Source: Calonectria ilicicola
Lineage: Eukaryota; Ascomycota; Sordariomycetes; Hypocreales; Nectriaceae
Direction: 5' to 3'
DNA: 64,000 bases
Assembly (NCBI GenBank): GCA_020809705.1
Contig: CP085828.1
Span: 3,596,001-3,660,000 of the forward strand
Below the pieces are notes generated by a model. That model made no database searches. It was not told the origin of the DNA and worked only from the letters and a program-made list of their open reading frames with translations. Below, piece after piece: positions 22,002 to 32,128 of this stretch. How positions within the stretch are numbered: the stretch's first letter is position 1; every line of letters starts with the position of its first letter. Both the position numbers and the translations under genes were made by a program.

Positions 22002-23470
22002 GATCTGAACTGGTAGTCTTTTTTGGGTAATATATCTAATTAGTCGTGTGAGAAATGGCCAGGATAACACAGAACGAGCAAGCATGGCCATGCTCTCACC
22101 TGTTTCAACAGCAAACTCTTTTCCTCCCCGAGGGATCCCTTCTGAGGCCCGGTTCTGGTTTGCACACTCTTCTTGGAAAGGGTTCGTGAATCAGGTCTTT
22201 TGGGTGCTCGCCTGAGTTTGGGTACGAACGGATTTGGGAGGGGTTTATTTTTGTGCCTCGCTGTTCTAGTCTGCTGACTTCTTTGGACAACGACAGCGAG
22301 GGAATGATCAGGGTAAAGTACGGGAAGTGTATCCAAATGCCACAAAAGAAGGAGCCACTGGCGTGGTCCGTCTCTTTATAAACAGTTCAGGTGTTTGCAG
22401 GGACCGTTCCAGGCACGATCAATTGATGATTGACATGCCCTGAGAGCAAGGGTGGGGCGCAGGTATGCTGTGGATATTGGAGAAACTGCCTTGACGCACC
22501 GCCTCAATAACGGCACCTTTTTGGCCCTTTGGACCGTTTTCGCCGCATGAGTCAGACTAAGGAAATTAGCCAGCGCCTTGGTTGCCTCTAGACTAGGGGA
22601 AGTTATGGGCGTCGATAACGCACTTACAAGCGAAGGGCCGGGCCCATGTTGACTCATCACTACAGGCTGTGGCGCATCAAGGATTCTGACTGCTTATGTC
22701 ACGGGCATATCCCAAACCAAAGGCCCTTGGGGACAGGGAAAACTTGCGTCACACCGGGTGCAAGCTCTATACATGGAAATCCCCATGAGCTGATCTCTTG
22801 CACCTGACACAGACACAAATTTCTATGGGGTAGTAGGGACCGCGTGAAGCAGGCCACCAGCAGTATTCCACCAAGAAAACAAATTCCAATCTCATAATAA
22901 TAGAAATACCAATCAAACCAACGGCATTTGTCGTACTTGTTGTATATATCATTTCACCAAGTAAATTCAAGGCAGGCTTGTTTCTTGTCTTTTTTCTTTC
23001 TTTTTTTTCCCCCCAGACCTTAATGAATATGCACAGTACAATTCTTGAAAGCTTGTACCCCCTCCGCGTGTTCCCACCATCTAACTCCAAATGATAAATA
23101 AATAAATCACTAAACAAATAATTTAAATAGAAAATTAATTTTTTTTATTCTTCTATATTCTTTATTTTACGATCAAATCGACATTTTAAGGTAATTGAAT
23201 TCTATGCTGAAGGTGAAAAAGTCACAGGGGTACAATCCCGCAAGGGGTGTATTGTACTGAGAGACACCAGGGTGGATGCATCTTAGTAACACCTCCACCA
23301 CGAATTCATCCCTACCCAGTTTTTGCCTGGCCCTGTAGAAAAAAAAAGTCATTGATGCAACAGCTCAAATAATCAGGCAACCTCTCTTTCGCACTCCATC
23401 CTGGCTTTAAACGATCGCAAACTCCATTCACCGACAGCGCATCACTGCTAATTTACATAAAAATCGAGAT
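22002..23470. other. Divergent spacer TRL1 / small ankyrin gene
   Basis: 1,469 bases. AT-rich with poly-T tracts around 22990-23010 and 23100-23170. No convincing gene; it holds two promoters. Confidence 0.5.
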
Positions 23471-24121
23471 ATGGCTTCTAACCCGTACTTGCTGGCGGCC
23501 GATAACAGCCCCGCCTTGCTGCCCCTCCTTCGAGAAAACCCAGCAGTCGCATCGTCGCAAGATGAGCATGGTTACTCGCTCGTTCATGCTGCTGCAAGTT
23601 ACAACCATCTTGACCTCCTCCGAGCCTTGATTCGCGAATTCCACGTCGATGTTAATATTAAGGACGAGGATGATGAGACAGCTTTGTTCGTTGTTGAGAC
23701 TGAGGATGCTGCTCGGGTTCTTGTGGAGGAACTAGGTGCCGACATCAACCACAAAGGCGCAGAGGGATTGACGGCTAGAGAGAAGATTGAGGCTGAGGGA
23801 GACTTCCCTGCCGTCGCGGCATATCTGACCAAGTTCGAGGCTAGTCAAGGTGATGATCTCGAGTCTGCTGCAGCAGCCATCATCCCAGAGTCGATCCCTC
23901 CGCCTCCTGAGGGTTTGTCTGTTAAAATTGGAACAATGGATCAGGCCAATGAAATTCTTGGCGAAGCTGATCCCGAATTCAGAAGACGTATTGAGGAGCT
24001 GGCCCAGCGCGAAGACTTCAACACGCCGCAAGGCCAAGCAGAACTGCGCAAACTTGTCGAGGAAGCCGTTTTAGGAGAGAACCTTGGCGACGATCGCAAT
24101 GTGCGGTCCAAGCAGGATTAA
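23471..24121 (+). CDS. Small ankyrin-repeat protein (yeast YCR051W-like)
   Basis: Single exon, 216 residues. Three to four ankyrin repeats span about residues 1-120 (DEHGYSLVHAAASYNHLDLLRALI, then DEDDETALFVVETEDAARVLVEELGADINHKGAEGLTAREKI). An acidic linker and a helical tail follow (ANEILGEADPEFRRRIEELAQREDF). Length and layout match the conserved fungal protein represented by S. cerevisiae YCR051W, which has no settled function. It is tail-to-tail with RPP40: only four bases separate the two stop codons, so the 3' ends of the transcripts must overlap. Confidence 0.85.
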   Translation: MASNPYLLAADNSPALLPLLRENPAVASSQDEHGYSLVHAAASYNHLDLLRALIREFHVDVNIKDEDDETALFVVETEDAARVLVEELGADINHKGAEGLTAREKIEAEGDFPAVAAYLTKFEASQGDDLESAAAAIIPESIPPPPEGLSVKIGTMDQANEILGEADPEFRRRIEELAQREDFNTPQGQAELRKLVEEAVLGENLGDDRNVRSKQD

Positions 24122-24125
24122 GTTT

Positions 24126-25458
24126 TCACTCTGGGAATTTAGTCTCCCACATAAGATATTTGCCTCTACCTGCTGGAGGTCGAAGAAGAGCAACCTCATC
24201 AGCATTGCCAGGAATAGTCTTTGAGAAGCAGGTCGCGCTTAAAGAGAACCATGCTGCGGAGGGGCAAGCGACAATAGTGTCAACGAGCAATTGATGGAGC
24301 CATTTTGACGAAATGAGGCCCTGCCAACTCAACTTGCATATCGTCAATTCCCCCTGTGCCTCGCCTGGAACCTGATATCGTGAAAGATAAGGGTCAATAT
24401 TGTCACGAGGTTCCACACGGGGACTTCCAAGCCGAATGAGTGATAGCCATTCATAACACTCAGTTGCTAATTCCTCAAGACCGGGCTGATCGGCATTGTC
24501 AATGATCTCTGGAGGAATATCCAACGGGCCTTGAGCCACCACGAAATCTCGAATAACACCCGGGGAAGAAGTAAATGAAGTGGGAAAGTGTTTTTGCAAC
24601 GGGTCGGGGGAGGGTGCTTGAGGATGTTAGGCATGGACTAGGCGGTAAGGATTTGACTTACTTGATTCGCCAACGTTGCAGAACAGCCATGCTGTGGGTT
24701 GGTCTAGGACGTTTTTGCAGGCATATATCAATCGATCGAAGCCTTTCTTTCCTCGCATCATTCCCGGGCTTCTCAAATCGAAAGTGACGACTGTATCAAT
24801 AGTTAGGACACAATTTTAAGATGGGGGTGCAATTGGTGACATGCCCCAACGTGGTTTCAGCCCTCTCCCACCCTTGGCACCAAAAGGCTTGCCGACAAGT
24901 CCGGCTCGCTCATATGTATCCTTTTCCAAATATAAATTCAAAGTTCCTACTTGAAATTAGCTGAGAAAAAAGATCAATTTGTTCCAGAAAATACCTTCAT
25001 GCAGCGTGAACAAACTGCCCGCCGTCTTCTTTCCCTCAGAAAGCATGAGGATATTTCCTAAGTAACTATCTTAGCAAACCATCCTTCAATAATCGGGGCT
25101 ACCAAAGCTTCATTCACCTTTTTTGATATATTCAGTGAAAAAATCTCCCTCCAAAATATCACCAAGTCTCATGGTTACTGAGGAGTACTGGGGTGGCTGT
25201 CCAGCGTTTGTGATCTTTTCATGGACCGCCTCGTATGCCGCAGAAGGCAAAATTAAGTCAACCTGGGGTCACCTTAGCACCGAGGCTTAATACTGTAATT
25301 TTTTTAGTTATAACCTTGTGAATGAAATCTTGAGACCTGACAGCCGTCCACGGCTTGCCCTTATGAGGCATCTGGTTGGCGTCAACGTGACCCATGGCGC
25401 CGTATGTGACAAAACATTTTGGCGACTGATGGATGGAAGGCGACGTCGTCGGGAACAT
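24126..25458 (-). CDS. RNase P/MRP protein subunit Rpp40
   Basis: Six exons on the minus strand: 25458-25315, 25262-25118, 25057-24995, 24946-24845, 24790-24662 and 24616-24126, 357 residues. N-terminus MFPTTSPSIHQSPKCFVTYGAMGH and the HKVDLILP stretch fit fungal Rpp40; the C-terminus has SPGVIRDFVVAQGPLDIPPE. Introns are 45-60 nt. Intron 1 has a weak donor (GTTATA). Intron 4 is read as GC-AG because only that choice gives the conserved PRWVV; a GT donor 7 bases upstream would give PLV instead. Rpp40 is a scaffold protein of RNase P/MRP, needed for tRNA 5'-end processing. It diverges from TRM11 over 448 bp. Confidence 0.82.
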
Positions 25459-25906
25459 TGCTGCGATCTTTGGGCAGTATATTTCGCAGAAGGCTAAACA
25501 ATTTAGAGACAAGTAAGCCCAGCTTGCTATGAAGGAGCGCTAGGGATGCGAGGAAGGCAGTTTGAAGGGGTGACCCAGAAAATCGACCTTCTTAAGCCGG
25601 GATTTCATCGGCGAATTTTTTATACCCACGAGCCTGACTTTTGCGAAGGGTTTCAACCTGCGTCCACCTTCATCCCAAAGACCTCAAAGTCTACACGCAG
25701 TAGTATTGCCGGTTGGACTCGCGATCGTTTCGGTACTCTCCAGAAGGTGTCATGGTCTGACGAAAACAGGGGTGTTTGTTTGCTTTGTCTATGGAAGCGC
25801 ATCCAGGTTGATCTACCCCTCCCCCACCTCAACTTTTTTTTCTCTTTCAGCCGGCCTTTGTATACTCGCTGTGAAGCCTGTCACCAGTGAAAGGACAGCG
25901 ACAAAA
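25459..25906. other. Divergent promoter RPP40 / TRM11
   Basis: 448 bases shared by two tRNA-maturation genes. A pyrimidine tract (about 25814-25850) lies just upstream of the TRM11 start. No coding potential beyond chance frames. Confidence 0.6.
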
Positions 25907-27414
25907 ATGGATTTTCTCATCAAATTCGCCCAAGTGCATGAGTCTTTCAGACTCCCCGAAATTGAGGCTCTCGCCATTGTCGAAGGGCTTGATCTCAAGG
26001 TTCTCAAATACAGTCTGGATGTATGTGCCTTTGCTCATATAGGCATTTGGCCACCCGTCTTACTGTTAATAGTCTCCTTTCTGTATTGTCCGGTTGCCCT
26101 CTGCCGAGGCGGCAAAGCGACTTGTCAAAAGATCGATTCTGGCCCAGTCCATCCATGAACTCTGGGGCCATGGAAAAACCCTTGAAGAAGCTCACGATTC
26201 CGTCAAACAAGGGTCGGCTCACCTCTGGGAACAATACAAAATGGTAACATTCAAATTTGCAGTGGAGCCATACCAGGGAACTCGTTCCAATGCGAAAAGA
26301 GTCGAGCTCATCAATTCATTTCGATTCCTTGGGTTCGAGGGACCCATCAAAATGTCCAAGCCGGACGAGACTTTCACCATTTTTGAAGAATGGCCCTTTG
26401 ACAGCGTGCCCCTCGGAATCCCGGATCCTACGACCATCTACTTTAGTAGATATCTGGCGAATTCATCTCGAGATCTCACCATCAAACTCGACTTGAAAAA
26501 ACGAGCCTATATTTCTACGACGAGCATGGACTCGGAGCTTGCTCTTGTAACTGCCAACATCGCCCTTGCAGCACCCGGAAAGCTCTTTTACGACCCTTTC
26601 GTTGGAACAGGCTCGTTTCCCATCGCCTGCGCCCAATTTGGAGCCATGGCATGGGGTAGCGATATTGACGGCCGCAGCATCAGGGGCGAAGGCGGAAAGA
26701 AAAGTCTTGAGGGTAACTTTTCTCAGTACGGATTGGGTGCATGCCTAGGAGATGTCTTCTCAGCAGACCTAATTCACACTCCCATTATGAGGCGGAGATG
26801 GTGGGACGGAATCGTCTGTGACCCACCGTACGGAGTGCGAGAAGGCTTGCGAGTGCTAGGTTGCAAGGATCCTGAAAAAACACCCTGGTTGATAGAGGCC
26901 GGCAGGACAAAGGGAAAGTATGTTATCCACTCTCTACAGCAAAGATTGAAGCGAGAGCTGACAATGGTTAGAAACCCGGACTATGTCCCACCCAAGAAAC
27001 CCTATAGCTTCTTGGCTATGCTAGATGACATCTTGACGTTTGCATCAGACACTTTAGTTGATGACGGACGACTATCTTTCTGGATGCCAACCGCCAACGA
27101 CGAGGAGCAAGAGATTGCAACACCAACTCATCCATGCCTGGAAATCGTCGTCATTTGCGTTCAGCCCTTTAACAAATGTGAGTTCTCCTCCCTTCGACAC
27201 CTGATTGCGGGGGCAGCCTTGAGAAGCTGACTAACACGACAATTCAGGGTCCAGAAAGCTCATCACCTACCGTCGTATATCTGATGCGCAGGTCTCTACA
27301 TCTGCGCTCGAGGACTACGTGGCTCGCAGGAGAGCCGAGACAAATGGAACAACAGCGGACGAACTGAACCCATTTCGACGTGGATACTTCAAAAAGTTTG
27401 AAGCTGACGAATAA
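25907..27414 (+). CDS. trm11: tRNA (guanine-10-N2)-methyltransferase Trm11
   Basis: Three exons, 25907-26020, 26073-27177 and 27248-27414, 461 residues. Introns are 52 nt (GTATGT...TAATAG) and 70 nt (GTGAGT, CTGACTAAC branch, TTCAG). N-terminal THUMP-type region (MDFLIKFAQVHESFRLPEIEALA), then a Rossmann methyltransferase: SAM-binding DPFVGTGS and catalytic DPPYG. Trm11 with partner Trm112 forms m2G10 in the D-arm junction of many tRNAs. The ATG at 25907 starts the family-typical FLI(K)FAQ sequence. The last intron splits a Trp codon at NKW. Confidence 0.93.
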
Positions 27415-27694
27415 AGCACATATACAGGAAGGCCACCCTTTGTCCATCACATATTCCCGTGCTCCGCGTATAAGACTTTCCCGGAATCCGCGACTCATAA
27501 ACTGATATTCACGTGCACTCGGCTGTCATCATAAAAGGGGTCATGCCCATCCCGCCTCCATCTATACCTATACGTTGTTGTGTATCATCAATACCTTTCC
27601 AACCCAAACCCGGCCAAGTTGGAACAAATAAACTGTAGTGGGTTCCCCATTGCCTACTGCCTTGGGAACGTAACGCAAACAAATAATTTGCTCT

Positions 27695-28939
27695 TCATCG
27701 AAACTCGGTAGCAGCGAAGCAACCCCTATCGGGCACATGCTTCAGTTCCAATTGCTGAAACCTGGAGGAGATACTGTTAGTACGGAGATGATCAAAAAGC
27801 ATAGACCCAATAGACTTACTTTTCACTCTTAGAGTGGAAGTATATGCCGCTGACTTCTCCCTTGACTTGGTTGAAGCAAATGTAGTAGAAGCCCTCGAAG
27901 CTCGCACCCGTTATGGTACGAACACGGTGGTCAGGAACCAGGAAATGCTCCTTCCACCTCATAAATATATGCTCTCTTTGGGCGGGGTCTCGAATAGTGA
28001 CGGGGCCTTTGCGTGCCTGTTTCTGAAAGGGGCGGAAAGCGGGGAATTTGGACCAATGGCTCAAATCGACCTTCATATTAGCACCCCAGTTGTCGTGTTG
28101 GGTGAAAAAACTGTGCTTAGTTCCAATAATCTCGCCTTCGAAATATGTGGTGAGGGTTGGATGATCTTCGGTCAAGCCTTGAATACGCAGGTATCCGCAA
28201 AGGAAAGACTCGCGCATGTCCACATGCTTGATCTCGACTTGAACATCGTAGACCTGTCTCTCCGATTGCTGAGTCCCGTGGAATCGACTGCCGGCACGTA
28301 GGTATGACGAGGGCGAGTAGGGAATGACCTAGGATTGTTAAAATTACACTCATCGTATAGGCGAGATGACTATTTGTTGCTCACTCTCATGCAGGAGTAG
28401 TCAGGTCCCATTGATGGCGACCAGAGCTCATCTTCTTGCGCATCGGAATCGATTGAATCCCACTCGCGACTGGGCGAGGCCCTTCTCCTCGTAGATGCAC
28501 GCGGCATCGTCTCAGTCTCGGGTGCTTGTTGGGTGCTGTTTGAAGGATGACGACACAGTTGGCTGCCGATCTCGGCGTCTCTACCTTTTACAGAATCGGC
28601 GTCTGGAGCGCTCGGCATGGGAGATGTCACGGCAGTGATGGTAGACTGAGGCCGAGGTGACATGGTGGATGAGCGTGATGAAGGATCCTCAGATGCCCGA
28701 CCCTCGTCCATGATGGCATCATCACTAGCTGGACCCTCAGGCGCGGGAGGCGCGTCGACAACTGACGGCGAAGCGCCTTCTATCTGCACGGAAGGCGCAG
28801 GTTGAACGCCCATGTCGGTGTGGTCTTGAACGGCATCATGGGATTGCCAGGAGGTGTGTTGGAGGTCGTCGGGGCAAGTCGAGAAGCTATAGGACCGAGG
28901 CGACGGGTCCGGGGGCGGGTTAGATGATGGGGTCGGCAT
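27695..28939 (-). CDS. gid4: Gid4/Vid24, substrate receptor of the GID E3 ligase
   Basis: Three exons on the minus strand, 28939-28385, 28328-27820 and 27761-27695, 376 residues. Introns are 56 nt (GTGAGC...CCTAG) and 58 nt (GTAAGT, ACTAAC branch, CCAG). The first 185 residues are disordered, rich in Pro/Ser/Asp. The second exon starts the Gid4 beta-barrel (SSYLRAGSRFHGTQQSERQVYDVQVEIKHVDM; then SFLCGYLRIQGLTEDHPTLTTYFEGEIIG). Gid4 binds Pro/N-degrons and directs the GID/CTLH complex to gluconeogenic enzymes when glucose returns. Its disordered N-terminus is encoded by a single exon, cleanly separated from the barrel. Confidence 0.92.
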
Positions 28940-30767
28940 CGCGGCGACTGTGGCTCGAGGCTCGCGACAGGGGTGTTATGAATGTGATGGAGATATCAAA
29001 AGAGGGCCAAGGAAAATGGACAAGCGATGGTCCACTTTGTATGGGAGCGGGATCGTGACGATGGTCAAATGGGTAGCGGCCAGCGGTCGAGCGCTCGTCG
29101 GGGTCGCAGAAGGAGAGGCTGTTCTGGAAATCACCACGGGTGGCGATGTCGGGACAGGAGGAACATGGGGTTGTTTAAAATAGGATCCCCAGGCGCATCG
29201 ACCGGCCTTTAGGAAGAAAGACGAAATACCATTACTGGAGATGGAAGACTATAAGAAAGAAAAATAATAAAGGCACGAGATGAGGGAGCGAAGGAGCAAG
29301 AAAAAAAGGGCCAAATCGCGAATGGGTCGATGGCAAAAAGGGTCAAGTCGGTGATGATGGGCTGCTGGGTTTTCATGGGGAGACCTAGGCGACGCACACA
29401 AGCCTGATTTGCTAGTGGCCGCTGTAGCGTGGGTATCCGAGTTGGTACATGGCAAGAGGGACAGGAGGGACAGGAGTGATGGGGGATGTGGATTTGGGAT
29501 ACTACAAGGGTACCCAGAGTTGGCGAGCACCTTAACCAAAGGCGGCGGAGCGAGCATTATTACAGCTTGGGTACTTGCCCAATATCCAACATCCATGATC
29601 CCATCCTGGGCCCGGGAGTACCTGTACTTGAACCCAAAGACCCTGCTGGCTGCTGGAGCGGCCGTTATCCTCCCGGAACACGCCAAGTGCGCAGGGTAAC
29701 AGCACGCATGCGGCCTTGGGCATGAGCATCCGCCCCAGACGTCCCCGGTACAAGCTGGATCGAGAGCGGGCCAGCGGGAGCTTGAGGCGTCTCAGTGACG
29801 GGACCACTTCCAGCGGTCTTCTCAGCGTCCCTGGTGGAGTTCCCGGTACCCACCGGGACCCATGGATCCTGAAAGAGGGCGGGAAGCATGTCTGTCGGTG
29901 CCCCAACTTCGCCTGATCTGACATTGGAGATTTGGCGTCATGGAGGAAATCTGAGTACGATGCCCAAGATGGGGAAGTGTTTAAGACCCTTTTTTTTGGG
30001 TACACAACTTGTGCCGGCAGCATCCGCCGCAGGACAGTTGAAAAAAAAGATTGACGGAAACTCCGACACATGTCATCACGACGCCATCGTGGTCTGCCTC
30101 ACATGCAGCCAGCAAGCGCCCCTGACATTATTCCCATTGACCGACTCCACGGATGGTGTGTGCGCAGGTGTGTGAGCATGCCTGTTGGGAGGGTGCAAAG
30201 TGTGCGTGCCTTTTGATTGCGCCGAGCTGTGTGGTGCGTGAGCAAAATGTGCGTGGTCCGACGTTTGAGCTGTCCACCTCCAACTGGCACCCAAGCCCTC
30301 CCCATCGCCCATCGTACCACGGGCCACATCTGCTGCATTCCATCCTGAGACAACTTGGTCATTTTCACGTGTGCTCGCCCGTTGGGTGGTTTGATCTAAG
30401 TTTGTCTTTTTCCCTTTTAAAACATCTTGTGAAGGCTGCAAAGGGTGACAGTCAATGCTAATCCTCTGCCTCTGGTGCCTTTCCGGGGAATCTCCCTCAC
30501 AGCCCCGTCCATACAATGCATGCGTGCCAGCTAAAAAAGATAGGCCCATGTGTTTCTGATGTAATATATGCAGCCCGAGCAGGCCCTTGCACACCGTTTC
30601 TTCGCGAGCCATCATCGAATTGGCTTGTCAGAACCTCACGCACATCATCTCCCTTTGCCTGCCTTTTTCTAAATCAAACCTTCCGAACATAATCCGTGAC
30701 CATAATAGGGTATCGATCGCTGTCATCAACCATCCCGATCCCGCAAGTATGAATCCCAGCCCTTGCT
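28940..30767. other. Long non-coding stretch upstream of GID4, downstream of MAGO
   Basis: 1,828 bases. Several overlapping open frames exist on both strands, but none combines an ATG, a recognisable domain and splice sites. A long regulated leader for GID4 is possible. Confidence 0.45.
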
Positions 30768-31531
30768 TTAGATGGGCTTGATCTTAAAGTGGAGAGCAAT
30801 AAGGCTGAACACCAAAGCCTTCAAGTCCTGCACCAGATAGTAGAACACTCGTAGCCCTTCTGGATCGGCCGACTCTGTCACGTCGACTAGCGAGCCAATC
30901 TTGGCGGTCTACCATCACAGTCAGTATCCATGCTTGCATAACGTCTGGCGTGACCGACCTCAAAAGCGATGTGGTCATTTCCGATTCGGATCTCCAATTC
31001 CTGCCTTCCGTCCTTATTCTTCTGTGGCCACTTGGAGTCGTCTTCCCTGTTCAGAGTTAGGATGGTGTGCGCGACAGGCGTCTGAGGTTTCTCGCGTACT
31101 TTGTGATTTCACTCGCTTTAATGATGCGCTTAATCTCGTCTACTACCACCGAGCTGACGCACACTGTCGTTATCTTAGCGGTTGCTACCATCTTAAAAAC
31201 GTTGCCATACGCACTTTCTTTGCGAATCAAACTGTCATTGCGGTAGTTCGAATTGTTGGCGTATCTCGCCACGGCGCTGCGCCCATCGCCTACGACGCGG
31301 AAATCGAATTCTGTCCACATTTCATGGTAAGTCCGCGGTCATAGCTACAGCCAAAAGGCCGCTCGTAGGGGGTTCGAACCGAGGAATTCGTGACCGAAGC
31401 GGCCCATGTGGCCGGAGCTGCGATTCAGACCGCGATTAGCATCAACTTTGCTGGGGACCAGGGGCAAGAAGGCAGTAGCAGGCGACGACATACTAGTACC
31501 GGAGATAAAAGGGCTCGTTTGAGGCCGACAT
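30768..31531 (-). CDS. mago: Mago nashi, exon junction complex core protein
   Basis: Six exons on the minus strand: 31531-31494, 31417-31380, 31310-31215, 31163-31100, 31046-30959 and 30908-30768, 154 residues (family about 150). Introns are 76, 69, 51, 53 and 50 nt. The first splices TA to C, giving [22 protein letters not shown], the invariant Mago start. Later marks: [67 protein letters not shown]. Mago pairs with Y14 and locks eIF4A3 on spliced mRNA. A frame starting with ATG at 31491 inside intron 1 is a decoy that would give a wrong N-terminus. It is divergent from SEC26. Confidence 0.95.
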
Positions 31532-32128
31532 TTTGGCGATTTGGAGAAGGTATGGAGTGAGCTCGGTCGATGTCTTGAAGTTCGCAACAACCTAAACACA
31601 AAACTACTTCCGATGCCTATCGACCGCGAGGCTGAGAAAGGCGGGACAGCTAAGAGAGGCCAAGGTGAGTGCCAATTCGTGCACGGGCCACATTTGGCGG
31701 GGCAATCCAGTTCTCAAGCTCCAAAACAGAGTGGCGTCGCTGTGGCCGTGCTATCGTCACGTGATTGAAGCCATCCGTTCGGTTAGTGCCACCTGTTCGA
31801 CGTCCCGCTGGCAGGACAGATAGACCTTCCAGAAGCTGACGTTTTTCAAGACAGCTGGCCCAGAACAACCCTGGGGACTCTGGTGACCTTGGCCGGCGAT
31901 TGCGCGCTGAGATACCTAAACGGATGGCCTTGGCAGATTTTAAATCTTGTTCCGTCCATTGAAGTTGGAGAGCTCCAAACGCCCGTGAGCCCCTGAGCCT
32001 CCCCACCGCCGAGTTGACACTACTGCCCCAATCCCACTTTCACCTCCGGGCCCCTTCGAGCCACGTCCCATTTACAGCATCCTTTTACCACCAAACCACA
32101 AGGCCAGCCGCCGGCGATCCTGCCCAAC
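31532..32128. other. Divergent promoter MAGO / SEC26
   Basis: 597 bases between two start codons. CT-rich leader just before SEC26 (about 32000-32100). Nothing else seen. Confidence 0.6.

Noticed and set aside
29209..30615. Overlapping open frames on both strands between GID4 and MAGO
   Set aside because: None has an ATG with sensible context plus a domain; Pro/Ser/Leu-rich shadows of low-complexity sequence.
31371..31380. Palindrome GGTTCGAACC resembling a tRNA T-loop
   Set aside because: It overlaps the donor of the second MAGO intron; no A-box or stems nearby on either strand.
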